From the NCBI RefSeq assembly GCF_049532895.1, contig NZ_CP064031.1:2232001-2296000 (forward strand): 64,000 nt of DNA. The letters run 5' to 3'. Below the pieces are notes generated by a model. It did no database searches. It had not been told where the DNA came from and saw nothing but the letters and a program-made list of their open reading frames with translations. This DNA comes from Dyella_B acidisoli. GTDB taxonomy: Bacteria > Pseudomonadota > Gammaproteobacteria > Xanthomonadales > Rhodanobacteraceae. The position numbers and the translations under genes were made by a program. Positions 36,638-46,200 of the stretch are shown here, in pieces; the stretch's first letter is position 1, and every line of letters starts with the position of its first letter.

Positions 36638-39412
36638 ATGAACCGCGAAATCAGTAAGATCAAAGAAAAAAGTCGCGATATCGAGATTCTTGTTGCCGAA
36701 GACAGTTCGACCCAGGCCGAACGTGTGCGCTATCTGCTCGAAGAACATGGTTATACGGTGACGATTGCGTCGAATGGTCGCCGCGCACTGAATGCAGCGA
36801 AGCAGCGGAAGCCTGCTCTGATCATCAGCGACGTGATGATGCCGGAGATGACCGGTTTCGAACTATGCAGCGAAATCAAGTGTGATGGGCAGCTCCACGA
36901 CGTTCCGGTGATTCTTCTCACCTCGCTCTCGGATGTCTCGGACATCATGCAAGGATTGAAATGCGGAGCCGACAATTTCATACGCAAGCCGTACGAGGAT
37001 AACTATTTGCTTGCACGGGTCGATTATTTGCTGATGACCAATGAGTTGCGTCGGAATCAAAAGATAAGCATGGGGGTGGAAATCTATCTCGGAGGGGAAA
37101 AGCATTTCATTACGGCAGAGCGGCAGCAAATCGTGGATTTGCTGATATCGGTTTACGAAGAAGCTGTCCATCTTGCTTCGGAACTGAAGGAACGCGAGCG
37201 CGAGCTGTCTGAGTTCAACCTTACCTTGGCCGGCCTCTATCGCATTGCCGAGGGTTTGAATGGCGCCATGAGCGAGCGGCAGGTATGCGAACAAGCCCTC
37301 GAAAATGCGATGCATCTTCCAGGGGTGGAGGGCGGATGGATCTATCTGCGAAATGACGACGAGTCGTTTCGGCTTGGTGGCATGCACAATCTTCCGGCAG
37401 CGCTGCACGCCAAGTGTGCGACCCATGATTTGTGCGAGTGCCAGCGCCAATTTTTTGCAAGTGGGAAGGATCGAGCGGCAAATGTGTCAGTTTGTGAGCG
37501 GCTCGCGAAGGCCGGGGGCGACGCGCGGACTCACGCCTTTGTGCCGCTATGGGGTGGTGAGGAGAGCTGGGGCATCCTGAATCTGGTTGGTGGGGAAGAG
37601 GCTTTCAAGGAAAGTGAACTGGAAACGTTTGACAGCGTGGGGCATCAGCTGGCCACTGCGCTACAGCGCGCCAATTTGCACGCACATCTGGAACGTCTGG
37701 TGGATGAGCGGACCGCTGCGTTGACTTTAGAGGTTGCTGAACGCAAGCGGATGGAGTTGAAGTTTCATAATCTTTTCGAGTATGCGCCCGACGCTGTCCT
37801 GATCATGGATGGGAGTGGCAAGATTGCACTCGTCAACCGCCAGGCAGAGGAGGTGTTTGACTATCGACGGGACGAGCTCATCGGCGAGCAAGTCGACAAA
37901 CTTTTGCCACGCCTCCTCGACGAAGCTCATATGGATTTGCACAAAAAGATCAGGCTGGGAGAAGTGGGTTTGCACGCCGTTGCCCTGCTCGGCGTGCGCA
38001 ACGACAAGACAACATTTCCCGTGGACATCAGTCTCAGCCCTATGGAGGCAGACGGCGGCACCATGGTTGCTGTCGCCATTCGCGACGTGACGGAACGCAA
38101 GATCTATGAGGCGAAGATAGCCCGCCTCAATCGGCTCTACGCCGTACTCAGCGGTATCAACACTGCCATCGTGCGTGTGAAGGAGCGCGGGCAGCTTTTC
38201 GAGGAAACCTGCCGTATTGCCGTGGTGCTTGGAAAGTTCGCCTTTGCATGGATAGGCCTGATGGATGCAGAAAGCCAGGTGGTGACACCCGTTGCGTGTA
38301 GAGGCCACAATGATACGTACCGATTCACCCTTAAGTTGAAGGATGCCAAGGATGCTGGCCTGCAGGATGCATGGGTCGTTCACCCACTTCTGCAAAATCG
38401 GCCGGTGATATGCAACGACATGGTTGAGGATGATCGTCTGCAACCATTGGGTGGAGAGGCGCGCAAGCGAGGTTATCATTCTTCAGCCATGTTTCCTTTG
38501 GTGATACAGGACAAGTTGGTTGGCGTGTTGGGCTTTTATGCGTCCGAAAAGGATGCATTCGATACGGACGAGAAACAGCTGCTGATTGAAATAGCCAGCG
38601 ATATTTCTTTCGCGATGAGTCACTTGCAGAATGAGGAAAACGAGCGTCGGCTGCGCGAAAAAAATATCGAACTGCGTGCCATGTCCGAAGCCAAGGATCG
38701 CTTTCTGGCCTCCATGTCGCATGAGTTGCGCACGCCACTCAATGCGATCCTCGGCTATACCGGCTGTTTGCTGACGCGATTGCCCGGCGAGCTGAACCAG
38801 GAGCAGGAAAGTCAACTGCAAACCGTTGAATCCAGTGCCAGCCACTTGCTGTCGCTGGTCAACGACCTCCTTGATCTGGCCAAGATCGAATCAGGGCGTA
38901 CCGAGCTGAACATGCGATACCTTCCCTGCAAGGAAGTTATCGAGGAAGTGACATCCTTGCTGCATCCATTGGTCAAGCGGAAGAATATTTCGCTTGAACT
39001 CCATTTGCAGTCTACCGAGCTGGATGTCTATGCCGACCGACGCGCACTCAGCCAGATCCTGATCAATCTTGGCAATAACGCCATAAAGTTCACCGATCAT
39101 GGCGGCAGGATTTCCTTCGAAGCAGAGCGCATCATGATCGATGGCCTGTTTTGCTGCGAGATACGCGTTGCCGATACAGGTTGCGGCATTCGGCCGGAAG
39201 ATCAGAATGCCTTGTTCCAGGCTTTTTCGCAGATCGACCAGGCATCGGAGCACCCCATCGAAGGAACCGGCTTGGGTCTTTATCTTTCCAAACGCCTAGC
39301 GAGTATGCAGAACGGAAGCATTTCCTTTGAAAGTGAATATGGGCGTGGCTCTACCTTCAAACTTATTTTGCCCGAGCATCACAGCACCATGTCCGTCTCG
39401 AGCGAGCTTTGA
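36638..39412 (+). CDS. Cytoplasmic hybrid histidine kinase REC-GAF-PAS-GAF-HisKA-HATPase
   Basis: A 924-residue soluble kinase with no TM. Order: receiver (about 15-135, phospho-Asp65 in LIISDVMMPEMTGFE), a helical linker, GAF (about 215-355), PAS (about 370-490, FEYAPDAVLIMDG), a second GAF (about 510-670), HisKA with His695 in FLASMSHELRTPLNAILG, and HATPase (NAIKFTDHGG, ADTGCGIR, GTGLGLYLSKRL). There is no C-terminal receiver or output domain. In Wsp the output gene here would be a diguanylate cyclase; instead CheA may phosphorylate this receiver and the kinase may hand the signal to an unlinked regulator. SD GGAAGG precedes the ATG, 20 bp after CheB. Confidence 0.95.
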   Translation: MNREISKIKEKSRDIEILVAEDSSTQAERVRYLLEEHGYTVTIASNGRRALNAAKQRKPALIISDVMMPEMTGFELCSEIKCDGQLHDVPVILLTSLSDVSDIMQGLKCGADNFIRKPYEDNYLLARVDYLLMTNELRRNQKISMGVEIYLGGEKHFITAERQQIVDLLISVYEEAVHLASELKERERELSEFNLTLAGLYRIAEGLNGAMSERQVCEQALENAMHLPGVEGGWIYLRNDDESFRLGGMHNLPAALHAKCATHDLCECQRQFFASGKDRAANVSVCERLAKAGGDARTHAFVPLWGGEESWGILNLVGGEEAFKESELETFDSVGHQLATALQRANLHAHLERLVDERTAALTLEVAERKRMELKFHNLFEYAPDAVLIMDGSGKIALVNRQAEEVFDYRRDELIGEQVDKLLPRLLDEAHMDLHKKIRLGEVGLHAVALLGVRNDKTTFPVDISLSPMEADGGTMVAVAIRDVTERKIYEAKIARLNRLYAVLSGINTAIVRVKERGQLFEETCRIAVVLGKFAFAWIGLMDAESQVVTPVACRGHNDTYRFTLKLKDAKDAGLQDAWVVHPLLQNRPVICNDMVEDDRLQPLGGEARKRGYHSSAMFPLVIQDKLVGVLGFYASEKDAFDTDEKQLLIEIASDISFAMSHLQNEENERRLREKNIELRAMSEAKDRFLASMSHELRTPLNAILGYTGCLLTRLPGELNQEQESQLQTVESSASHLLSLVNDLLDLAKIESGRTELNMRYLPCKEVIEEVTSLLHPLVKRKNISLELHLQSTELDVYADRRALSQILINLGNNAIKFTDHGGRISFEAERIMIDGLFCCEIRVADTGCGIRPEDQNALFQAFSQIDQASEHPIEGTGLGLYLSKRLASMQNGSISFESEYGRGSTFKLILPEHHSTMSVSSEL

Positions 39413-40152
39413 ATGGCCATTTCCCGCCTCGTTCGCGATGCTTTCCACTCAAACGATGCGCGACGTAAATGGTTGCGTGCCATCACTCTTCTCAAGGGAG
39501 AGATGGGCTACCCAAATTAAAAGAGCCCGGACTGCTCGATAAGCATCCAGAAATATTGCAATAAAACCCAGCGCTCAGAGTGATCCAGGCGTTCGCGCAC
39601 ATGAGCGACCACCTGGCGACGTCGTGCTGGGCGTAGAAGTTTCCCTTGCTCATCTCGCGCATGATCTGGTTGTCGATCACTGGATCCGACAATGCGCGAC
39701 ACAATCGCGCGTTCCCCATCTCCAGATCGTTTGGGCGCTCGGCTCGATCCAGCCCAGGCCGCTGTATTCCTTGTACGAGCGGAAATAAATCTTCCCGGTG
39801 ACGCCCAAGTGCCTGATTGGACGCGGAAGCGGATCGGGTGGCGACTGGCTAGGAATCCTCTGATTTACATCTTTCGCAAGGTGCTATATCTAAATGGTCA
39901 TTAAATACTATAAATTACGAAACGCGCCTTCTTTGAGGCGAAAATGCTGTTTTGCACAATGGTTGGCAGCGGTGGAAGGGCTCGGCCAAGGGCCGAAAGA
40001 TATTTCCAGTGGGGATGCGTGTGACGTCGGCGAGAAGCGGCGCCGAACCTTTCGAATTTTCACGATGCGTCGATCTGGGCTGAAAGGAGGAGCCATATAA
40101 ATTTAGTCAAAACGATGGTTTGTTGGAGCCAACGACTTTTAAGGGGTTACTT
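39413..40152. other. Intergenic region with a possible decayed minus-strand gene
   Basis: About 740 bp. On the minus strand between about 39504 and 39850, fragments in two frames look coding (GKIYFRSYKEYSGLGWIEPS in one frame; MREMSKGNFYAQHDVARWSL in another), as if one gene had been broken by a frameshift near 39700. No family was recognised. The rest is AT-rich before the GH5-like gene (TATAAA-like stretches around 39900), which should hold its promoter. Confidence 0.3.
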
Positions 40153-41922
40153 ATGAAAAATGTCACATCTGACTTTCTCAAGGGTGCAAGTCTAAGAAGC
40201 AATTGGCAGGGCCAGTGGTGGTCTTTCTTCATTTCGATGGTTTTGTTGTGCGTGCTGGGAACGACCGCCGTCAATGCGGATGAATCATGGGCACTCGCTT
40301 CAACAAGAACTCGGTTGATCGGGTTCAATTGGGCTGATGCTCGCGATAACTTCCAAAGCGGAGAACTTGTTCTATCCGGAACGCTTTCTACCTATGGCTA
40401 TAACGATTTCTCTACTGCTGCGCAATACGTTGCATCAACGTTTAAGAAAGGATTTTCCCCTGTCAACACAGTGCGAATTCCCATCAACTACGCCACGGTA
40501 AACGATGCGAATTATTGGGCCAGTTATAAAGGTGCGATTGACGGGTTGCTCGCAAGTGGCTTGAACGTCATCATCTGCTATTGGCCTGATGGCAGAGATG
40601 GATTTGGCGTTCCGTATGGAACGGTGAATCAGGCCAATTGGGATAGTGCGTGGAGTACGGTTCTCAGCGCCTATATCAACAATCCATCCGTCTACTTCGA
40701 ACCTATCAATGAACCTTGGGGATATAGCACCTGGATTCAGTCAGATCTTTCCGCATTGCATGACACCGGAGATTTGGATTCTCTCAAGCAGCTCTATAAG
40801 AACTGGGAATCGACGGCCCTCCAGGCCTACCAAGGCACGGCTACTGGTACGAGTGCCACGTCACTTCCAAGCTCAATCAAGCATCGAGTCATCCTGGCAG
40901 GTGGCATGGTCGAGGAGGACATCAAGGATCTTGCCAACGATTCCTACTGGGATGACTACCTGTTGGGATTCCATATGTATTCGTTCGTATATGACGAGCA
41001 GCACGGGGGGACTATCTCGAGCGAACCTCTTATTCCGCATAGGAGGCACACGGATTGGCCGACTTATCTTGCCTGGTTGATCAATCGGCACTGGCCCAGG
41101 GTTGTCATTACGGAATTTGGCGCTGAAACCAGCAACACCGGATACGACAATCCAAACAATGGTTATGACAACAGCAGCGAGAAAGTTCCATCTATACAGG
41201 GCATCGCCAACTATGCCTACACCTTTGGGGCCGGCATGATTTGGTGGCCTGGCTTCAAAGGCTCGTACACACAGAATCAATCCACGGCTCAATCCCTCAG
41301 CTTGGATGGCTATAACTTTTTCAGCAGCAGTACGGAAACATCCGCTGGGCAGTATGCAGCGACACCCTACATGCTCCTTTCAAGCACGCCAGCCAATTCC
41401 GGTCTCTCCACACTTTTGTCAGCCGCAGCGGGTCAAAGCAGCATGTACACGCTGCTTTCCGGCGAATTTCAGAATGGATGCTCGGGTACCCAGTCAAACA
41501 TAGCCTCTTATCAAGGCACGGGAGGGTACGTGTATGACCGAGAAAGTTGGGCGTCGGCCGGTCCAACAGCAACAGGCGTGAATCTCTACATTTGCAACAC
41601 GGAGAACTCCGATGGTTTTTATTACATTGGTAATAACAGTGTTCCACAGAATGGCCAGGTCGTTGAGGTCAACGGAAATTCAACTTCTTCAAATGCAGGT
41701 CTCGACTTCTACGGCGTCAATGATCAAGAGAACCAAAAATGGTTGCCGATTCAAGCTGCCTTGGATCAGTCGGTGTTTTTTGCAAATGAGCAGGATTACC
41801 AGCTTTGGGACGTCAGGGGCGATCCCGGGGCCAGCTCAACGTTGACGGCGGGGCAGGATCTTGATCAATGGCCATTGGATGGTCAAGGCAATCAGAAATG
41901 GTCAGTGATCCTGGTTAAATAA
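40153..41922 (+). CDS. Secreted GH5-like glycoside hydrolase with QxW lectin-like C-terminus
   Basis: A 589-residue protein from ATG 40153, with AGGGG about 9 bp before it. An N-terminal hydrophobic segment (SFFISMVLLCVLG, cleavage near VNA-DE) suggests Sec export. The catalytic part (about 45-400) has the GH5/clan A signs: TVRIPINYATV, the acid/base Glu187 in INEPWG and the nucleophile Glu321 in VITEFGAET. The C-terminal part (about 430-589) carries two QxW motifs (NQKWLPI, NQKWSVI) like beta-trefoil lectins. Likely an endo-glucanase/mannanase-type enzyme; substrate is uncertain. Stands alone before a strong terminator. Confidence 0.85.
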   Translation: MKNVTSDFLKGASLRSNWQGQWWSFFISMVLLCVLGTTAVNADESWALASTRTRLIGFNWADARDNFQSGELVLSGTLSTYGYNDFSTAAQYVASTFKKGFSPVNTVRIPINYATVNDANYWASYKGAIDGLLASGLNVIICYWPDGRDGFGVPYGTVNQANWDSAWSTVLSAYINNPSVYFEPINEPWGYSTWIQSDLSALHDTGDLDSLKQLYKNWESTALQAYQGTATGTSATSLPSSIKHRVILAGGMVEEDIKDLANDSYWDDYLLGFHMYSFVYDEQHGGTISSEPLIPHRRHTDWPTYLAWLINRHWPRVVITEFGAETSNTGYDNPNNGYDNSSEKVPSIQGIANYAYTFGAGMIWWPGFKGSYTQNQSTAQSLSLDGYNFFSSSTETSAGQYAATPYMLLSSTPANSGLSTLLSAAAGQSSMYTLLSGEFQNGCSGTQSNIASYQGTGGYVYDRESWASAGPTATGVNLYICNTENSDGFYYIGNNSVPQNGQVVEVNGNSTSSNAGLDFYGVNDQENQKWLPIQAALDQSVFFANEQDYQLWDVRGDPGASSTLTAGQDLDQWPLDGQGNQKWSVILVK

Positions 41923-41962
41923 TTCGCCAGATACGTAACATTGGTGCTGTTTTTCAACTTCA

Positions 41963-41991
41963 CCTCGTCTCCGCCGGTTGCGGAGGCGAGG
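41963..41991. terminator. Strong GC-rich hairpin after the GH5-like gene
   Basis: CCTCGTCTCCGC (41963-41974) and GCGGAGGCGAGG (41980-41991) form a 12-bp stem with one G-T pair and a 5-nt loop. No T run follows directly; it may help the clear terminator 33 bp further on. Confidence 0.45.
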
Positions 41992-42023
41992 TAGTTAATG
42001 CGCTTCTTTCCAAAGTGCATAAG

Positions 42024-42057
42024 CCGGCGCGGACTATGTCCGCGCCGGTTTTGTTTT
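42024..42057 (+). terminator. Rho-independent terminator of the GH5-like gene
   Basis: A perfect 11-bp stem, CCGGCGCGGAC (42024-42034) with GTCCGCGCCGG (42038-42048), a 3-nt loop, then TTTTGTTTT. This is a classic intrinsic terminator reading rightwards. Confidence 0.88.
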
Positions 42058-42117
42058 AGGCATTGCCGCCGTTGATTCGGCGCAAAGAGAGTCTTTGGTG
42101 GCCTGGACTTACAATCC

Positions 42118-42345
42118 CTAGTGGAAGCGTTCCAGTCTTGGGCTTCCACTCTGTGCATTCACTCGAGCCACCTTGTGAAGGTCTGTGAATGGCACAGCCT
42201 CAAGATCTTTTGGAACCTCAAGAACTTCGTGCTTCTCACCTTTCGATGGAACGTAGTGCACCGTGAAATCGGGACCACGCAATTTTTCCGGGTCGAACAT
42301 GGTGAGGATGGTTCCATCCGAGTCATAGCTGACTGCGAGTTTCAT
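42118..42345 (-). CDS. Hypothetical small protein (75 residues)
   Basis: An acidic/basic mixed soluble protein with no signal peptide: MKLAVSYDSDGTILTMFDP, then LRGPDFTVHYVPSKGEKHEV and a helical end. AAGGGG lies 8 bp before ATG 42345. It follows the 84-residue gene by 59 bp on the same strand, so the two are probably co-transcribed and perhaps belong with the giant gene further upstream. Family not recognised. Confidence 0.7.
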   Translation of the reverse strand: MKLAVSYDSDGTILTMFDPEKLRGPDFTVHYVPSKGEKHEVLEVPKDLEAVPFTDLHKVARVNAQSGSPRLERFH

Positions 42346-42404
42346 GATCTGCCCCTTATTTCATGTGGATTGTTGTTCCTTGTCGTCTGCCGGTTATCCA
42401 GCAG

Positions 42405-42659
42405 TTAATTGCTGCCAACCTGCAGGTTGTAGTAGGTGGAGTTTGGGCCATTGTTCTTAACCGTGTAGCCGAACGAATACTGGCCATGGTTGTTCAAGTT
42501 GACGGATTCTGACCCTGCGTAAAGCAAGGAAGCCCCGGTATTCAGCGGTTGGGGCTGAATGAACGTATCACCTTGCCAGCCAGAGTTATTCCACGTTGTG
42601 ATCCAGCCTTGCGACTGACCATTTGCAATGTAAATGTTTCCAAGTGTGATGGATGACAT
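42405..42659 (-). CDS. Hypothetical small beta-rich protein (84 residues)
   Basis: A small protein rich in Asn, Ser, Gly, Tyr and Trp with alternating pattern (ITLGNIYIANGQSQGWITTW; GQYSFGYTVKNNGPNSTYYN), which suggests a compact beta sandwich or lectin-like fold. There is no signal peptide. The ribosome site AAGGAG lies about 9 bp before ATG 42659. It is the first of a two-gene unit, 546 bp downstream of the giant gene and on the same strand. Function unknown. Confidence 0.7.
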   Translation of the reverse strand: MSSITLGNIYIANGQSQGWITTWNNSGWQGDTFIQPQPLNTGASLLYAGSESVNLNNHGQYSFGYTVKNNGPNSTYYNLQVGSN

Positions 42660-42825
42660 GTCAAATATCTCCTTCTTGGCTTCGCGGAAACCGCGTCCAA
42701 TTCAAGAACACGCCAATTGACCTCTGCGCTCGGTATGAGCGGCAGTGCTGGTGCTTCGGTGATACCGACCTACGTTTTGCAACGCAAAATCTAAGTCGAA
42801 GCTGTGATGCTAATTAGGAGGACGT

Positions 42826-42939
42826 ATGAGTTACGTCGGCCACAAGGTGGCGATGCTGGAGGCCGCCACAAAAATACGGGCGGTCAAAATGAAGCTAACG
42901 AAATACCCCAGGAGTTTGACTATATCAATTTGTATGTAA
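42826..42939 (+). CDS. Possible 37-residue small ORF with a near-perfect ribosome site
   Basis: TTAGGAGG stands 4 bp before ATG 42826; the frame MSYVGHKVAMLEAATKIRAV runs 37 codons to TAA at 42937. It is basic and probably helical. No TM or signal is seen. The ribosome site is much better than chance, but the length is too short to judge by codon use, and the neighbouring region lacks other genes. Confidence 0.35.
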   Translation: MSYVGHKVAMLEAATKIRAVKMKLTKYPRSLTISICM

Positions 42940-43052
42940 ATCACGCGTCAAAATGTGCTTTAAGAAGCGTCTCGTAGGTGAAGGGCTTTATAGGAGAGCC
43001 TTTCGGCGAGGGCGAAATTGAGCCGTGGAGAAGTTTCGGCTCGTTCTATTAG

Positions 43053-43102
43053 CGATAAATCTCCCTTGTCACGATTAGAGGGCGTTATCTGGGATTGGCC
43101 AG
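43053..43102. repeat. Roughly 50-bp dispersed repeat, copy 1
   Basis: Starts CGATAAATCTCCC and continues through GCGTTATC; about three quarters of its positions agree with the copy at 63176-63225 in the same orientation. The two copies bracket the giant gene and the patchwork region to its right. Nature unknown. Confidence 0.45.
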
Positions 43103-43205
43103 CAACAACGCTAACCATGACGGTGTAAATCCAAGCGAAGTTGGACTACACCGTCAACAATTTTTTCGATACCGATCTGTCCCTTCTTTTTTGCGGACCT
43201 TGCCT

Positions 43206-46200
43206 CTATTGCGGCACCAGGGCCTGCTGCAGCGTGTTGAAATACGTGGCGATGTTTTTGGCAAAGACCAGTTCGATCTCTGTGTTGTCGGGCGTGATGG
43301 TGCTGCCCACTGTCTTGCCTACGAAGGATGCAGCGGGATATTGCGCTCGCAGGAAGCGGATCAGTACGTCCGGATCGCCGATGGGGAACGTGTCGAGCAC
43401 GCTCATTGCCTTGTAGACCTGCACGTCGGCGAAGCTTTCCGCCGCCACGTTTAGGTTGGGCCATTGCATCACTCCCTGCACCAGCACATAGCCTTTCACC
43501 TGGCACTGGCCCGTGGTCTTGCTGTGCATGGTATCGGCGATGGTGAAGCCGGTGAACTCAGCAGAGTTCAGGAACGGACCGGAGGATTGCAGCGATTCGC
43601 TCGCCGTCATATCCGAGCTGATCCCGGAGACGAGGTAGTACCGCCACTGGTCGCCGGGAGTGCCGTAGAGGTCGTCGTCGCCGGCAAGATTGAACACGCT
43701 CTGGTCATAGGTGGAGGGCGGCTGGATGTAGTAGGTGATGGTGCCGTCCACCGTCGGCACATAATCCGCCTGCAGCGAGTGGTAGAGCTTGCCGTCGTAA
43801 TACTGGATCGGGTTGCCGTTCACGTCTTGATAGACCAACGTTCCTGCGGTGATAGGCACATTCACGGTAAGACCGTTGGGATCGAGATAGACGGTGTACA
43901 CCGTCGATCCGCCCGGTTCGACGACATCGGTGACCTTGGTGGAGCCTGCCGGCGCAAACGCCGACATCGGCACCGTGTTCTGCCGCGTGATCGAGAGTGT
44001 CAGCGCGCTCAAGAGCTTGGCATTGGCGCTGTCGCCCCAGTTGACCAACTGAGCCGGGTTCTTCGGAATGTCGAAGGGGATGACGTTGTTGGGTAGCACG
44101 GGCAGCCCTTGGCCGGTGCCGCTGGTGGGCACCGTGCCGATGCTGAGGCCTGATGCGGTGGGCGCAACCAGCACGACATTCGCCTCTACATCGTTGTACG
44201 GATTACGCGGAGAGGTGACAGGGCTGCGCGGCGGCTGGAACAGGAAATCGCTCACCGAGTCGATCACCGGCACCGCGAACACTGGATTGATCTGCGGCAC
44301 AACGGTGCTGGCGGTGGAGATCGGCGGCAGGAAGCGTTCGGAATACGTGACGCGGTGGAACAGGCGCCACGGTATCGAGTTGTTGGACTTCTTCGCGCTC
44401 AGCAGCGCGATGGCATCCGTGTCGCCGCTGTTGTTCAACCAGTTCTGATCCACCACCGTGTTCCAGAAATCATCCGCGTTCTGTTGTTTGGGCTGCAGGT
44501 AGAAGGTGTACGCGCGGAATCCTTTGGTTTTGCCCGGTCGATCATACGGTTCCAGATTGCCGGTAAGGCCATTGGCGTTGCCGGTGGCATAAGAAGGTTG
44601 CGGCTGCTGGTAGCTGAAGGTGGAGTCGATATTGTCGGAGATCGGCAGCCCTGCGCCCGACGTAACCGAGGGCACGATGTTGTAGACCAGCCCGTCTGAA
44701 CCGATCACCAGGTTCAATCCGCTTTGGTTGGCCGGATTGAACGTCGAATTGAAATTCATCACGAAATGCGCGTCATTGTTGGCGGCATAGCGCATCTGTG
44801 TGTCGTTTTCGATGCCGTCGAAGGAAGACGCGACGTCGAATTGGACATTGCCGGAATAAGTGACTTGGAATTTCTTCGTATGGCTTTGCACCCATTCATA
44901 GCCGCCCGACAAGCCGAGCACTTGCGATCCGCCAGCACTGACCTTCGCGTTGAAATCCACTTTCACATCCAGTGACGAGCTTTGTGTCGTGGTCAAAACT
45001 TCTTCGTAAGTGGTGGTGTAGGTGTGCTTCACCTCCTGCGTGCCACCGCGGGCGGTCCACACATATTCGTTGTAGAAATCCAATCCCGGTGTCAGCGCAT
45101 CGTTCGGCAACGAACCCTGGCTGTTATAGGTGGATTGATAGAGCGCCATGGCGTTGAATGCTTGCTGGTCGATCTGCTTCTTGAGCTGATAGGCCTCCAC
45201 CACGCGCATGTAGCTTGCGTTGTGCCCGACCTCTCCCTGCGAGAAATTGCCGTCGTAAACGGGCGAGAGCTGGCCGGTGGTGGTTTGCCAGGTGGTGACA
45301 CCAGAGGCCAGCCGGGCAGCGTTGTATTGATAGCCGATCATGCCGTCCAGCACGCCCGGGCGGATGTATTTGCTGCTCATCCGGAACGACAGAATGTTGA
45401 GATCGCGTGGGATTTGCGCGTCGGGCACGCGAATGAAACCGAAGGTGGTGTTGGTCTGCAACAAGATCTGCTGATAGACGTCCAGCGTGGTGGAGGTGAC
45501 GAAGGCCTGTCCATACGATGAGGGCACGAACATGCGCTGCCCGAAGCGTTCTTCGGTGGGCGCGGTCTTGGGCAGCGCGCCCGGCGGGTTGGACGTGGTG
45601 AAGCCGCCCAGAGCAGGGCTGGGCAGGATCGGGGTTTTTGATGCCGGTGTTCCCACCGTCGCGCTCGGCACGCTCAGCGAGTTCAGATTGGCCATGAAAC
45701 TGTCGCCGGTATAGGGCGCCATCGTGCCTTCCAGCTTGACGGTGTACTTGTGGCCCTCATCCAGCTTTTCAGTGGCGGTTTGTTGCGTGGTACTGCCGGT
45801 TCCGCCGCCGCCGCTGACAGTGAGTCCCGCGGATATGCCGATGTTGACGGTCAGTTTTTCGCCTTTCAGCCCGAAGCCCAGAGCCGCAAGCACCGGACCG
45901 ATGCCCATCTGGAAGGACATGTTTCCGCCACCGCCTTTGGGCGGAGTATCAAACTGCGTCTTCTGAAGCGTGTCGTCTTGGTTGAAGGTCTGCTTAAGAA
46001 CTCCGTCCGGCGTGTTATTGGTGATCGTGTATTGGGTGTCCGAGGGTTTTACGCCCGCCTGGGTTATGGTCACGCTCGCCGACGAAGGCGCAGAGATGCT
46101 CGCGGGGTCATAGTTGCCCGAGGCACCGCCGCTCCCCTTGTTCGTCGTGGCGCCGTCGTCGCTGTACGCGTATTTGAAAGAGAGCGAAATCGGCGCGTTG

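Larger units (their letters stand above)
42660..43205. other. Intergenic region after the giant gene
   Basis: About 550 bp between the giant gene's stop and the two small genes. It holds the small ORF at 42826-42939 and, at 43053-43102, one copy of a roughly 50-bp repeat whose partner is at 63176-63225. No terminator for the giant gene is obvious. Confidence 0.35.
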
